Source of the DNA: an uncultured Collinsella sp.
GTDB lineage: Bacteria > Actinomycetota > Coriobacteriia > Coriobacteriales > Coriobacteriaceae
Assembly (NCBI GenBank): GCA_902496945.1
Contig: CABVDE010000002.1
Coordinates: forward strand, 44,838 to 108,837
Length of the DNA: 64,000 nt
Reading direction: 5' to 3'
The translations under genes were made by a program, and so were the position numbers. Position 1 is the stretch's first letter. Each line of letters starts with the position of its first letter. The notes under the pieces are model-generated. The model did not search any database and was not told where the DNA came from. It worked only from the letters and a program-made list of their open reading frames with translations. Of the stretch, positions 32,075 to 41,077 are shown piece by piece.

Positions 32075-33124
32075 ATGGACGTAACGTTCTCAACCTTCCT
32101 CGGCCAACTTGTGTCGAACCCAGTCCTTGCCGTCACCGTGATTCTCGCGCTCGGCGCCATCTTCGTCAACGGATGGACCGACGCGCCCAACGCCATCGCG
32201 ACCTGCGTCACCACGCGTTGCATGCCCGCCCGTGCCGCCATCCTCATGAGCGCCGCGTTCAACTTCTTGGGCGTGCTCATCATGACGCACTTTAACGCAA
32301 GCGTCGCCAACACCATCTCGCATATCGTCGACTTTGGCGGAAACAGCACCATGGCGCTCGCCTGCCTGTGCGCCGCGTTGTTCTCCATCGTCGTTTACGG
32401 TGCCACGGCATCGCGCTTTGGCATCCCCACCTCGCAGAGCCACAGCCTCATCGCCGGTCTGACCGGCGCTGCCATCGCCCTCGGCGGCGCCAGCAGCGTC
32501 AACGTCCACGAGTGGATGAAGGTCATCTACGGCCTGGCGCTCTCCATCGGTCTGGGTTTTGTCATGGGCTGGGTCCTGTGCAAACTCGTCTCGATTCTGT
32601 TTGCCGCCGCCAACAGGCGACGTGCCAACGTCCTCTTTAAATACGCTCAGATCGCGAGCGCCGCGGCGATGAGCTTTATGCACGGCGCGCAGGATGGACA
32701 GAAGTTCATCGGCGTGCTCTTTTTAGGTGTCGCCTTCGCCAGCGGCCAGACCGGCGTCGGCGATGCCGGCATCCCCATTTGGATTATGCTGCTGTGCTCG
32801 GCCACCATGGGCATCGGTACCAGCGTGGGCGGCGAGCGCATCATCAAGTCCGTCGGCCAGAGCATGGTCAAGCTCGAGAAGTACCAGGGCTTCTCCGCCG
32901 ACCTCGCAGGCGCCGCGAACCTGCTGCTTGCCACCCTTACCGGCATCCCCGTGTCGTCTACCCATATCAAGACCTGCGCCATTATGGGCGTCGGCGCCGT
33001 CAAGCGTCTCTCGGCGATCAATTTCGGCGTGGTCAAGGACATGATGTTCACCTGGTTCTTCACCTTCCCCGCCTGCGGACTCATCAGCTTTGTCATGGCC
33101 AAGCTGTTCATGATGTTCCTCTAA
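32075..33124 (+). CDS. pit: PiT-family inorganic phosphate transporter
   Basis: 349 residues, about ten transmembrane helices in two repeated halves. The PiT signatures NGWTDAPNAIATCVTTR near residue 32 and AGAANLLLATLTGIPVSSTH near 285 are present, with TSQSHSLIAGL and SFMHGAQDGQKFIG between. It imports metal-phosphate with protons. The DUF47 partner gene follows 67 nt later. The upstream 249 nt is AT-rich. Together with pst at 37-42 kb this window holds both low- and high-affinity phosphate uptake. Confidence 0.92.
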   Translation: MDVTFSTFLGQLVSNPVLAVTVILALGAIFVNGWTDAPNAIATCVTTRCMPARAAILMSAAFNFLGVLIMTHFNASVANTISHIVDFGGNSTMALACLCAALFSIVVYGATASRFGIPTSQSHSLIAGLTGAAIALGGASSVNVHEWMKVIYGLALSIGLGFVMGWVLCKLVSILFAAANRRRANVLFKYAQIASAAAMSFMHGAQDGQKFIGVLFLGVAFASGQTGVGDAGIPIWIMLLCSATMGIGTSVGGERIIKSVGQSMVKLEKYQGFSADLAGAANLLLATLTGIPVSSTHIKTCAIMGVGAVKRLSAINFGVVKDMMFTWFFTFPACGLISFVMAKLFMMFL

Positions 33125-33191
33125 TCAAACCGTGCGTCCATCCGGACTGCAATACTTCGCCCACCCGTCTTCGCCTCGAAAGGATCCACCC

Positions 33192-33815
33192 ATGGCAAAG
33201 AAACCCGATTCCTTCTACTTCGATAACTACGTCGCCTGCGCCGACCTCGCCGTTCAAGCCGCCGAGCTGCTCACCAAAATCTTCGAGAACTTCGATCCTG
33301 CGAAGATTCACGATATGCTCGAAAAGATGCACGCGATCGAGCATGCGGCCGACAAGAAGCACCATGAGCTTGAGGACGCCCTGCTCACGGCCTTTATCAC
33401 CCCGCTTGAGCGCGAGGACCTGGACCTGATGAGCTGCTCGCTCGACACCGTGCTCGACCGTATCGAGGGCGTCGTGCAGCGCGTTTACTTCACCAACATC
33501 CAGAGCATCCACCCCGATGCCATCGTGATCGCCCACAAGGTGACCGACGCCTGCCGCGCCATGAAGGACCTGATGGTCGAGCTTCCCAACTACCGCAAGT
33601 CCAAGACGCTGCGCGAGCTCGTCATCCAGATCAACACCATCGAGTCCGAGGCCGACGAACTCTATATCAACGCCATGCGTAACCTACACGTCAACGGCAA
33701 GGACCCGCTCGAGGTCATCGCCTGGCGCGACGTGTATGCCTTCCTGGAGTACTGTGCCGACTGCTGCGAGAATGTAGCCGATGTCGTGGATTCGATTGTC
33801 ATGAAGAATAGTTAA
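33192..33815 (+). CDS. DUF47 (PhoU-like) phosphate transport regulator
   Basis: 207 residues, all-helical, with the paired PhoU-like metal-binding patterns: EKMHAIEHAADKKHHEL near residue 45, PLEREDLDLMSCSLDTVLDR near 70 and NTIESEADELYINAMRN near 147. DUF47 proteins accompany PiT permeases and are thought to restrain or assist them. ATG follows GAAAGGATCCACCC. Operon with pit. Confidence 0.9.
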   Translation: MAKKPDSFYFDNYVACADLAVQAAELLTKIFENFDPAKIHDMLEKMHAIEHAADKKHHELEDALLTAFITPLEREDLDLMSCSLDTVLDRIEGVVQRVYFTNIQSIHPDAIVIAHKVTDACRAMKDLMVELPNYRKSKTLRELVIQINTIESEADELYINAMRNLHVNGKDPLEVIAWRDVYAFLEYCADCCENVADVVDSIVMKNS

Positions 33816-34093
33816 TTGGGGATACGTGTCCCGGCGGCGAAGGGCCGGCCACGGTTTGCTTCCTCATTCCGGCTGCGTGGCAGAGTCGTTCGAAAGTAAA
33901 TAGGTGTCGGGCCTTCGCCTTACGTCCCGCCATTGGGAACCTTGGCAGATAGTTGAATGTGACGGGGCCTTTGTTGGCATGGCTTCTGATGCCCCAATAG
34001 AAACTTTGACGCCTAATGGGCGTTTTGTTGGATATTGCTTTGGGTACCCTTTTGGTTAGTTTTGGGTTGTTTTATTAGCTTTGGAGGGCTTGT
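33816..34093. other. Intergenic stretch with compound inverted repeat
   Basis: GGCGAAGGGCC (33836-33846) pairs with GGGCCTTCGCC (33909-33919) with one slipped base, and encloses a second stem GCCACG/CGTGGC (33848-33853 with 33876-33881) plus unpaired sequence. The right part (33920-34093) is T-rich on the plus strand and carries the nitroreductase promoter and GGAGGG site. No gene. Confidence 0.4.
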
Positions 34094-34624
34094 ATGTCTT
34101 ATTTGGATCTGGCTCGTGGTCGGTATTCTTGTCGTGAGTTTGAGGATCGTCCTGTTGGGCAGGCTGTGGTGGATGCCATTATTGAAGCTGGGCGTATTGC
34201 TCCTTCTGCTTGCAATAACCATCCAACCCGTGTGATGGTGTTGGATACGCCCGTGCTTTTGGAAAAGGCTGCCGCTTGTCAGCCGCGCTTTGCTCGTGGT
34301 GGGTCTATCTTTGGGGCTCCGCTTATCTTTCTTATTTGCAGCGTTACTGATAATGCTTGGGTGCGCCCCTATGACCAGATGAACTCCAGCGAAATCGATA
34401 CGTCCATCGTTTGCGATCAAATGATGATGGAAGCCGAGGAGCAGGGTCTGGGTACGTGCTGGGTGTGCCATTTTAAGCCTGAGGCGGCCTGTGAGCAGTT
34501 CAACCTGCCAGAGGGTGTCTACCCCTATCACATGCTCGTTTGCGGCTATCCTGCCGACCATATCGCCGACCCCGTACATCGCGAGGCCCGCACCATTCCC
34601 CTCTCCGACTTCATCCTTAAGTAG
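34094..34624 (+). CDS. Nitroreductase-family FMN oxidoreductase
   Basis: 176 residues. LARGRYSCREFEDRPVGQAV at the N-terminus is the FMN-phosphate Arg region, IAPSACNNHPTRVMVLD near 34 the second FMN contact, and GLGTCWVCHFKPEA near 117 plus LVCGYPAD near 150 complete the fold. It reduces small nitro or quinone-type substrates with NAD(P)H; the true substrate is unknown. Roughly the first 90 codons use U-ending codons heavily, then usage turns to the C/G-ending norm of neighbours. ATG follows TTGGAGGGCTTGT. Confidence 0.85.
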   Translation: MSYLDLARGRYSCREFEDRPVGQAVVDAIIEAGRIAPSACNNHPTRVMVLDTPVLLEKAAACQPRFARGGSIFGAPLIFLICSVTDNAWVRPYDQMNSSEIDTSIVCDQMMMEAEEQGLGTCWVCHFKPEAACEQFNLPEGVYPYHMLVCGYPADHIADPVHREARTIPLSDFILK

Positions 34625-34671
34625 ATTATTTGGGCATGCCTTAGCACCTGCCTTTGACCGCCAACCCGTTC

Positions 34672-34716
34672 GCCGAGTTCTGCGCCACCACGCGCGGAAC
34701 TCGGCATTTTGTTTTC
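34672..34716 (+). terminator. Nitroreductase terminator
   Basis: GCCGAGTTC-T-GCGC pairs with GCGC-G-GAACTCGGC (34672-34705), followed by ATTTTGTTTT. Confidence 0.85.
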
Positions 34717-34734
34717 CAACCCGTTTACAGCCAC

Positions 34735-34762
34735 AAAAAAGGAGCCCGCAAGCGCGAGCTCC
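34735..34762 (-). terminator. divIVA terminator
   Basis: On the minus strand GGAGCTCGCGC and GCGGGCTCC pair and are followed by TTTTTT, 30 nt past the divIVA stop codon. Confidence 0.85.
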
Positions 34763-34792
34763 TCTCAAAGACACTAGATTCTGACTCTGGTG

Positions 34793-35470
34793 TTAGTCCA
34801 GATCGTCGGCAGCGAAGTTGTCGATCGGAGCGAAGGGATCGGCCACGGGGATAACCGGCTCAGCGACGGGCAGCGGCTCAGCGGCGGGCATCGTCACCGC
34901 GGGAGAAGCGGCGGAGCCGACCGGCGTGGAAGCCATAAGGTCTGCCGGGAAGGAATTCTGAGCATCGTCCATGAAGTGCTGGATAAGCTTGAGGTACTCG
35001 GCCTTGAACTCCTCGCGAGAAGCCTTCAGACGGTCGATCTCCTCGAGCTCGGCCTGTTTCTCGGTCAGAGCCTGGCGAATGACCTCACGGGCCTTGGCGT
35101 CAGCCTCGTTGCGGATACGCTCAGCGTTCTCGTTGGCATCGTTGACGATGGTCTCAGCGGTCTGCTGGGCAGCGATCAGGGCGGCGGAAATCTGGCGCTC
35201 CTGAGCGGAGAAGTCAGGGGCGGGAGCAGCCACAGGAGCGGCAGGAACGGCCTGGGCGGCGGCATTCTGAGCCTGGGCAAGCTGGGCCTGCGCATCGGCG
35301 AGCTGCTGCTCGGTAGCAGTCAGACGACCCTTAAGGTCGACGATCTTAGCGAGCATAGCATCAACCTCGGAGGACAGCGTCTCCAAGAAGACGTCGACCT
35401 CGGCGGGATCGTAGCCACGCTTGGCCTCAGAGAAAGTCTGAGCCTGGATGTCTGCAGGGGTAATAGCCAT
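34793..35470 (-). CDS. divIVA: DivIVA-domain protein
   Basis: 225 residues. The N-terminal membrane-binding DivIVA domain is typical: MAITPADIQAQTFSEAKRGY then DPAEVDVFLETL. A coiled coil follows (about 30-62), then an Ala/Pro linker (70-85), a second long coiled coil (about 88-165) and a Pro/Ala-rich acidic tail. It marks curved membrane at poles and septa; in Actinobacteria it directs polar growth and septal placement. ATG follows AAGGAGACTTGTT. Last gene of the yggS-sepF-yggT-divIVA group, as usual. Confidence 0.9.
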   Translation of the reverse strand: MAITPADIQAQTFSEAKRGYDPAEVDVFLETLSSEVDAMLAKIVDLKGRLTATEQQLADAQAQLAQAQNAAAQAVPAAPVAAPAPDFSAQERQISAALIAAQQTAETIVNDANENAERIRNEADAKAREVIRQALTEKQAELEEIDRLKASREEFKAEYLKLIQHFMDDAQNSFPADLMASTPVGSAASPAVTMPAAEPLPVAEPVIPVADPFAPIDNFAADDLD

Positions 35471-35531
35471 AACAAGTCTCCTTTTTCATCGCCTCGGCGC
35501 TACACGCCCGACGTAAGTTACTGAGTCAGTT

Positions 35532-35813
35532 CTATACGAGTATACCTATAAGAAGCTGCAGAACCAGCCTCTGCACCAACTGCAACGCAATAATCGCAAC
35601 GACCGGCGAAAAATCGATACCGCCCATCGGCGGGATAAAACGACGGAACAGGTTGAGCCACGGACCGCACACGCTATCAAGCACCGCAGTAATATCCTGG
35701 AGCAAACCACCCTGCTTCATGGGAATCCACGTCATAAAGCAGTAGACGACAATGAGCGTGGAATAGAAGTTGAACAGCGTGTTGACCAGCTGGACGATAG
35801 TGTAGATGTTGAT
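35532..35813 (-). CDS. yggT: YggT-family membrane protein, apparently starting at AUC
   Basis: 93 residues with two hydrophobic helices (about 6-28 and 70-92): VQLVNTLFNFYSTLIVVYCF, MTWIPMKQGG, LFRRFIPPMGGIDFSPVVAI, then LQLVQRLVLQLLIGIL. YggT proteins sit beside sepF and influence division and osmotic tolerance. Between the sepF stop codon (35835-35837) and the first ATG (35733-35735) there is no ATG, GTG or TTG in frame, yet homology covers this stretch. GAGGAG lies 6 nt before ATC AAC ATC TAC, where an ATG would be expected, so AUC 35811-35813 is taken as start, possibly a mutated ATG. Confidence 0.75.
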   Translation of the reverse strand: MNIYTIVQLVNTLFNFYSTLIVVYCFMTWIPMKQGGLLQDITAVLDSVCGPWLNLFRRFIPPMGGIDFSPVVAIIALQLVQRLVLQLLIGILV

Positions 35814-35834
35814 GGGAATCTCCTCGTCTTGTCT

Positions 35835-36557
35835 TTACTTAAGGTAGCCGTCGGCACGAAGCTTTTTAAGGTCAGAATCTTTGACCTCGCAGCCGGCGGG
35901 CAGCACCATGAACACGCGGTCGCCCACCTCCTTGACTGTGGCGCCCAGACCGCAGGCAAAGCCGTAAGAGAAGTCCAAGACGCGCTTGGCGACCTCGGTG
36001 CGTACGCCCACAAAAATCAGTGCGACAGGCTGCTTGGTGCGGACGCGGCGCACCACGGTCTCCACGTCGTCATAGCTCTCGGGGCGCAGGACATAGGCCG
36101 GCAGCTGCGGCGTGGCGTTGAGGATATTGCTCGCATAGGCCGAGGCATCGCTCGGTGCAGGCGCGGGCGCAGCGGCGGCACGGGCGCGGGTGTTCTCGGC
36201 GTAGCTCGACGGCGTGTCATAGGCACCAGGACGATAACCGCTCGCAACACTGTCCTGCGAGCGCGAAGGCGGGTTATACGTCGTGGCATGGCGGGAATCG
36301 TCACCAACGAGCTGGCCGGAACGCGTGTACACAGCGACCGACTCAGCTTCGCCACGGCGCGTCTGGCCCAGAAGGCCGTTACTCGGCTCGTCTTGGGTGT
36401 AGAAACCCTCGCCCGAAGCACCGCTGTAGCCGTTACCCTGATAGCCATCGTCATAGCCGTCATCGTAGCCGTAGTCGTCGTCCTGGCCATAACCCTGGTC
36501 GTAACCCTGCTGGCCGCCCAGGTGCATCTTATTTTTAATCTCGTCAAGGAAACCCAT
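35835..36557 (-). CDS. sepF: SepF cell-division protein
   Basis: 240 residues. It starts with an amphipathic membrane anchor (MGFLDEIKNKM), followed by a Gly/Tyr/Asp-rich flexible region (about 13-45), a low-complexity linker to about 150, and the SepF core at about 155-240 with VLRPESYDDVETVVRRV, QPVALIFVGV, RVLDFSYGFACGL and DRVFMVLPAGCEV. SepF tethers FtsZ to the membrane and is essential in many Actinobacteria lacking FtsA; no ftsA is seen here. ATG at 36557 gives the correct anchor. 60 nt downstream of yggS. Confidence 0.92.
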   Translation of the reverse strand: MGFLDEIKNKMHLGGQQGYDQGYGQDDDYGYDDGYDDGYQGNGYSGASGEGFYTQDEPSNGLLGQTRRGEAESVAVYTRSGQLVGDDSRHATTYNPPSRSQDSVASGYRPGAYDTPSSYAENTRARAAAAPAPAPSDASAYASNILNATPQLPAYVLRPESYDDVETVVRRVRTKQPVALIFVGVRTEVAKRVLDFSYGFACGLGATVKEVGDRVFMVLPAGCEVKDSDLKKLRADGYLK

Positions 36558-36617
36558 GGTTGTGTCCTCTCGCGGTTTAGTGCAGGCGCCTCGATAATCA
36601 GTGCGCACTTCAGAGCT

Positions 36618-37355
36618 TTATTTTACTGCAAACTCCGGGCTAAATACTACCCTGCCCAGGCGAACGAGCGTAGAGCCCTCCTCAAGGGCAGGCTCAAAGT
36701 CCTCGCTCATGCCGCAGGAAAGCTCAGGCAGGTTCAAATCGAGATGCGCCGACTCCAGCTCATCCCTCAGCTCACGAAGCCCCGCAAAGGTGCGGCGTGC
36801 CACATCCTTATTCCCCCGGGGCGCCATAGTCATAAGCCCCTGCACGCAAATTCCCTCAAGCTCCGCAAACTCACCCGCGGCGGCGCGAATCTCATCGGGC
36901 GTAAAGCCACCCTTCGACTCCTCACCACTCACATTGACCTCAATGAGCACACGCTGGGGGCCGGCGAGCTCACCTGCCTCAATCTTGCGGACCGCGCGGC
37001 TCGAGATCGCCTGTGCCAGATGCAGCGAACCCACCGAGTGAATCAGCTCGGCCGAGCCCAGCACCGCATTGATCTTATTGGTCTGCAGGTTGCCGATCAT
37101 ATCGAAGCGCACCTCGGGCAGTTCCGGATGCTCCGCCAGGCCCGTGAGCTTGCGAACCAGCTCCTGCGGGCGGTTCTCGGCAAAATGGCGATACCCCGCC
37201 TGAATGGCAGCAACGGTCTCATCGACACCAACGGTCTTGGACACGGCAATGAGGCGCGCGGCGTCATGGGGACGGCCAGCGCGATCGAGCGCCGCATAAA
37301 AACGTTCCAGAACCTGCTCGCGGCGAGCGCGCATCAAGTCCAAATAGTTATCCAT
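36618..37355 (-). CDS. yggS: YggS/PROSC-type PLP-binding protein
   Basis: 245 residues, alanine-racemase-like barrel without the second domain. RLIAVSKTVGVDETVAAI near residue 36 contains the PLP Lys, FAENRPQELVRKL near 63, DMIGNLQTNKINAVLGS near 88, VLIEVNVSGEESKGGF near 138, GLMTMAPRG and LSCGMSEDFEPALEEGSTLV near 215 bind the cofactor phosphate. It controls pyridoxal phosphate homeostasis. First gene of its group here because phoU and a terminator precede it. Confidence 0.92.
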   Translation of the reverse strand: MDNYLDLMRARREQVLERFYAALDRAGRPHDAARLIAVSKTVGVDETVAAIQAGYRHFAENRPQELVRKLTGLAEHPELPEVRFDMIGNLQTNKINAVLGSAELIHSVGSLHLAQAISSRAVRKIEAGELAGPQRVLIEVNVSGEESKGGFTPDEIRAAAGEFAELEGICVQGLMTMAPRGNKDVARRTFAGLRELRDELESAHLDLNLPELSCGMSEDFEPALEEGSTLVRLGRVVFSPEFAVK

Positions 37356-37405
37356 TGCCAATCGCCTCCGCAAACAGTCAAATAAGTATCCCCATGCTAA
37401 CGCAA

Positions 37406-37437
37406 GAGCGCGGCCCCGCATGTGCAAGGCCGCGCTC
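37406..37437 (-). terminator. Terminator after phoU
   Basis: GAGCGCGGCC pairs with GGCCGCGCTC around a 12-nt loop. It separates the pst-phoU operon from yggS; the T-run is weak (TTGCG), so termination may be partial. Confidence 0.55.
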
Positions 37438-37474
37438 ACTTAGGTATTTACAATCTTTCGACGAACGGGGTTAC

Positions 37475-38332
37475 CTACTCCTCGTCGTCCTCGCCATCAT
37501 CCTCGTCCTCAAGATGCTCGAGCAGATAGCGAAGACCCTCGCTGACCTCGTTAGCGGGCACCTTGGCAACGTAGCGCGCGTCGACAGCGGGCCTCATGAT
37601 AACACCCTCGCCCGAAGGCACGCGCATGCTCTCGAGCTCATCCTCATCAGTGCGGGCGATATCGCCGGCGTTCATACGCTGGCCAGTCAACAGGAAGGTC
37701 AGACGGCAGGCGGCATCAATGGAAATCGAAGCGATGCGATCGAGGTAGCGCGAAACCATGATGGCGCGGCGAAGGTCGTCGTAGTTGCTATCGTCGTCCA
37801 TAAAGTCGCCCGTGTCCATACGGTTAAAGGTGCGGAAGAACTTCTCGTAGGCAGCATGCACCGGCTCGTCCTCGACAGCCAGGTTGCAGATGATGGACAT
37901 GTCATTGGTGACGATTGCAGAAAGCGAAGAACCCATCACCTGGTAGACGGCCTCAGCCTCGGCCTCAACCGTGCCGACAAGCTCCTTGGGCAGCGAGATA
38001 TCGGCCTTGATCATATGATGCGTGGCGCGGCAGATCTGGCGAACCTTATCGGTCATGCGCTGCAGGTTAAAGTCGACGTAGATGATCGTTTGCAGCAGAC
38101 GGAAGTCGGAGGCGACCGGCGACTGCGTAGCGATCAGGTTGTAGCACACGGCCTCCAGGTTGGCGCAGCGTGCGTCAATCGAAAGCGTACGCTTCTTGGT
38201 CTTGGTGGCGAGTTTGCGGTCGTCGGTCACATAGGCCTTCACGGCGTCGTGAAGAGCCAGGTCGACGGCCTCGTAGATGCTCAGCATCTCGTGACGGGCC
38301 TCGATGAGCTGACGGGAAAACAGTTTGCGCAT
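37475..38332 (-). CDS. phoU: PhoU phosphate-signalling protein
   Basis: 285 residues. Two three-helix PhoU repeats: LIEARHEMLSIYEAVDLALH near residue 9 and YDDLRRAIMVSRYLDRIASI near 188, with LQTIIYVDFNLQRMTDKVRQ between. A 60-residue acidic C-terminal extension (ending DEDDGEDDEE) is beyond the usual length. PhoU links Pst transport activity to the PhoR sensor kinase and limits phosphate uptake. It lies 92 nt after pstB. Confidence 0.9.
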   Translation of the reverse strand: MRKLFSRQLIEARHEMLSIYEAVDLALHDAVKAYVTDDRKLATKTKKRTLSIDARCANLEAVCYNLIATQSPVASDFRLLQTIIYVDFNLQRMTDKVRQICRATHHMIKADISLPKELVGTVEAEAEAVYQVMGSSLSAIVTNDMSIICNLAVEDEPVHAAYEKFFRTFNRMDTGDFMDDDSNYDDLRRAIMVSRYLDRIASISIDAACRLTFLLTGQRMNAGDIARTDEDELESMRVPSGEGVIMRPAVDARYVAKVPANEVSEGLRYLLEHLEDEDDGEDDEE

Positions 38333-38424
38333 GGTTCACTCCAATCAGTTGGGTGCGGTCATGCCGCCCGCACAGTGAATACGCACCGGACCAGGTCAGA
38401 TCGGCTTGGGACTAGTCGCACCGA

Positions 38425-39228
<804 letters not shown>

Positions 39229-39240
39229 GGGACTCCTTAA

Positions 39241-40146
39241 CTAGCGACGCTTGCGCGACAGGAAACGCGCAAACAGGTTGAAGGCCAGAATGATCACCAT
39301 CAGCAGGAGCGCAGTGCCGTAGGCTGCGTTCATGTTGATGCCGTCGTTGGCAAGCAGGTACAGGTGAACCGTCATGGGGCGGCCGGAATCGAGCGGCGAA
39401 ATAGGCAGATTGATGGCCTGGCCCATGGTGTAGAGCACCACCGCGGTCTCGCCAATGGCACGGCCGATGGCGAGGACGATACCCGTGGCAATACGGCCAA
39501 AGGCAGAAGGAAGCACGATTTTGGAGACGACCTGCCACTTGGTGGCGCCCAGGCCGTATGCGCCCCAACGGATATAGCGCGGCACGGCGCGAATGGCCTC
39601 TTCGGTGGTACGCATGACGATGGGCAGCATCAAAAGTGCGAGCGCAAGGGCGGCCGAGACCATCGAAAGGCCCAGGCCCATGGCCTCGACAAACAAGGCG
39701 TAGCCAAACAGCCCCATAACGATGGAGGGCACCGAAGCCAAAGCGTCAGCAGCGTAGCGAATGAGCTCGACGACCTTGCCCTGCTTGGCGTACTCGGCCA
39801 GATAGACGGCTGCCAGCACAGCGATCGGCGTGCAGATAAGCATGGCGAGGGCCGTCACATAGACGGTCGAGACGATCGTAGGCCAAATACCGCCCTCGGC
39901 GTTGACGCCCTGGGGCCAACCGAGGATAAAGTCGAGCGAGATATGCGGCAGGCCGTTAATGACCACGTAGGCGATGATAGCGACCAGCACCAGCGTGGTG
40001 ATGTATGCCGCGGCACGGAACACGCCAAGCATGATCTTGTTGGACAGGCCCTTGTTGATGCGGCCCTTCTTGCCGTGAGAAAGGGCACGCTTGATGCGCT
40101 CGCGCGACGAGGTCGTACCGACCGTCGTGTCAACGGAATCGGACAT
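39241..40146 (-). CDS. pstA: Phosphate ABC transporter permease PstA
   Basis: 301 residues, six transmembrane helices from about residue 33 to 295, after a basic N-terminal tail. The coupling (EAA-like) loop AYGLGATKWQVVSKIVLPSA near 190 contacts PstB; IVLAIGRAIGETAVVLYTMG follows. Pairs with PstC in the membrane. Starts 3 nt after pstC ends, so coupled. Confidence 0.95.
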   Translation of the reverse strand: MSDSVDTTVGTTSSRERIKRALSHGKKGRINKGLSNKIMLGVFRAAAYITTLVLVAIIAYVVINGLPHISLDFILGWPQGVNAEGGIWPTIVSTVYVTALAMLICTPIAVLAAVYLAEYAKQGKVVELIRYAADALASVPSIVMGLFGYALFVEAMGLGLSMVSAALALALLMLPIVMRTTEEAIRAVPRYIRWGAYGLGATKWQVVSKIVLPSAFGRIATGIVLAIGRAIGETAVVLYTMGQAINLPISPLDSGRPMTVHLYLLANDGINMNAAYGTALLLMVIILAFNLFARFLSRKRR

Positions 40147-40149
40147 AGC

Positions 40150-41076
40150 CTACCCCCTCTTCTTCTTGGAAATCAGACGGACGATGCCCACCAGCGTGGC
40201 GGAGATGATAAACAGGACCACGCCCATGCCGAACAGCGCCGAGCGGTGCAGACCCGAGGAATAGCTCATGTCGAGCGCGATCTGGCTCGTGAGCGTCGAG
40301 ATAGGGCTCGCAATACTGTCGGGAATAACCGGGGCGTTACCCACGACCATGAGCACGGCCATGGTCTCGCCGATGGCACGGCCCATACCCAGCACGATCG
40401 CATCCACGATACCCAGCTTGGCGGCAGGCAGCACGACCTTATAGATGGTCTGCCACTTGGTGGCGCCCATGGCATACGATGCCTCGCGAATGCCCATGGG
40501 AATGGAATTTAGGGCATCGATGGTGAGCGTGGTGATGGTGGGAACGATCATAATGGCGAGCACGAACCACGCAGTCAGTGCGCCAAAACCAAGGCCGCCG
40601 GTCAGCTGCGCGATAAACGGGCGGATGATGATCATGCCAAAGAATCCATAGATGATAGAAGGGATGCCCGCCAGCAGGTCGACGGCAGGGCTGATGAGCT
40701 TGCGCACGCGCTTGCTGGCGATCTCGACCAGGTACACGGCCGTACCCACACCCAGGGGCACGCCCATGGCAAGCGCACCAACGGTCACCAGACCCGAGCC
40801 GGCAAGCAGCGACATGATGCCGTAGTGGCCCTCAGAGGGCGCCCACGTAAAGCTAAAGAAGTCCGCCAGACCGATGTCGGTAAAGACGGGCAGCGCCGAG
40901 TACGTGGTAAAGACAAAAATCAGGATGACGGTGACGACCGCCAAGAATGCGCACGCAAAGAAGATCCACTGCAGCGCCTTTTCCTTGATATAGGTGCTGC
41001 GCGACACGAGCGCCAGCTCACGCTTCTTGGGTGCCTGAGCCGTCTGCTCAGTCTGGGAGTTTTCCTGGGCCTCCAT
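40150..41076 (-). CDS. pstC: Phosphate ABC transporter permease PstC
   Basis: 308 residues, six transmembrane helices. YAMGATKWQTIYKVVLPAAK near 208 is the coupling loop, LGMGRAIGETMAVLMVVGN near 233 a PstC signature, and GIPSIIYGFFGMI near 137 is conserved. The ATG at 41076 is chosen over a GTG three codons earlier because AAGGGGAG is spaced for the ATG. It begins one base after the pstS stop codon. Confidence 0.95.
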   Translation of the reverse strand: MEAQENSQTEQTAQAPKKRELALVSRSTYIKEKALQWIFFACAFLAVVTVILIFVFTTYSALPVFTDIGLADFFSFTWAPSEGHYGIMSLLAGSGLVTVGALAMGVPLGVGTAVYLVEIASKRVRKLISPAVDLLAGIPSIIYGFFGMIIIRPFIAQLTGGLGFGALTAWFVLAIMIVPTITTLTIDALNSIPMGIREASYAMGATKWQTIYKVVLPAAKLGIVDAIVLGMGRAIGETMAVLMVVGNAPVIPDSIASPISTLTSQIALDMSYSSGLHRSALFGMGVVLFIISATLVGIVRLISKKKRG

Positions 41077-41077
41077 G

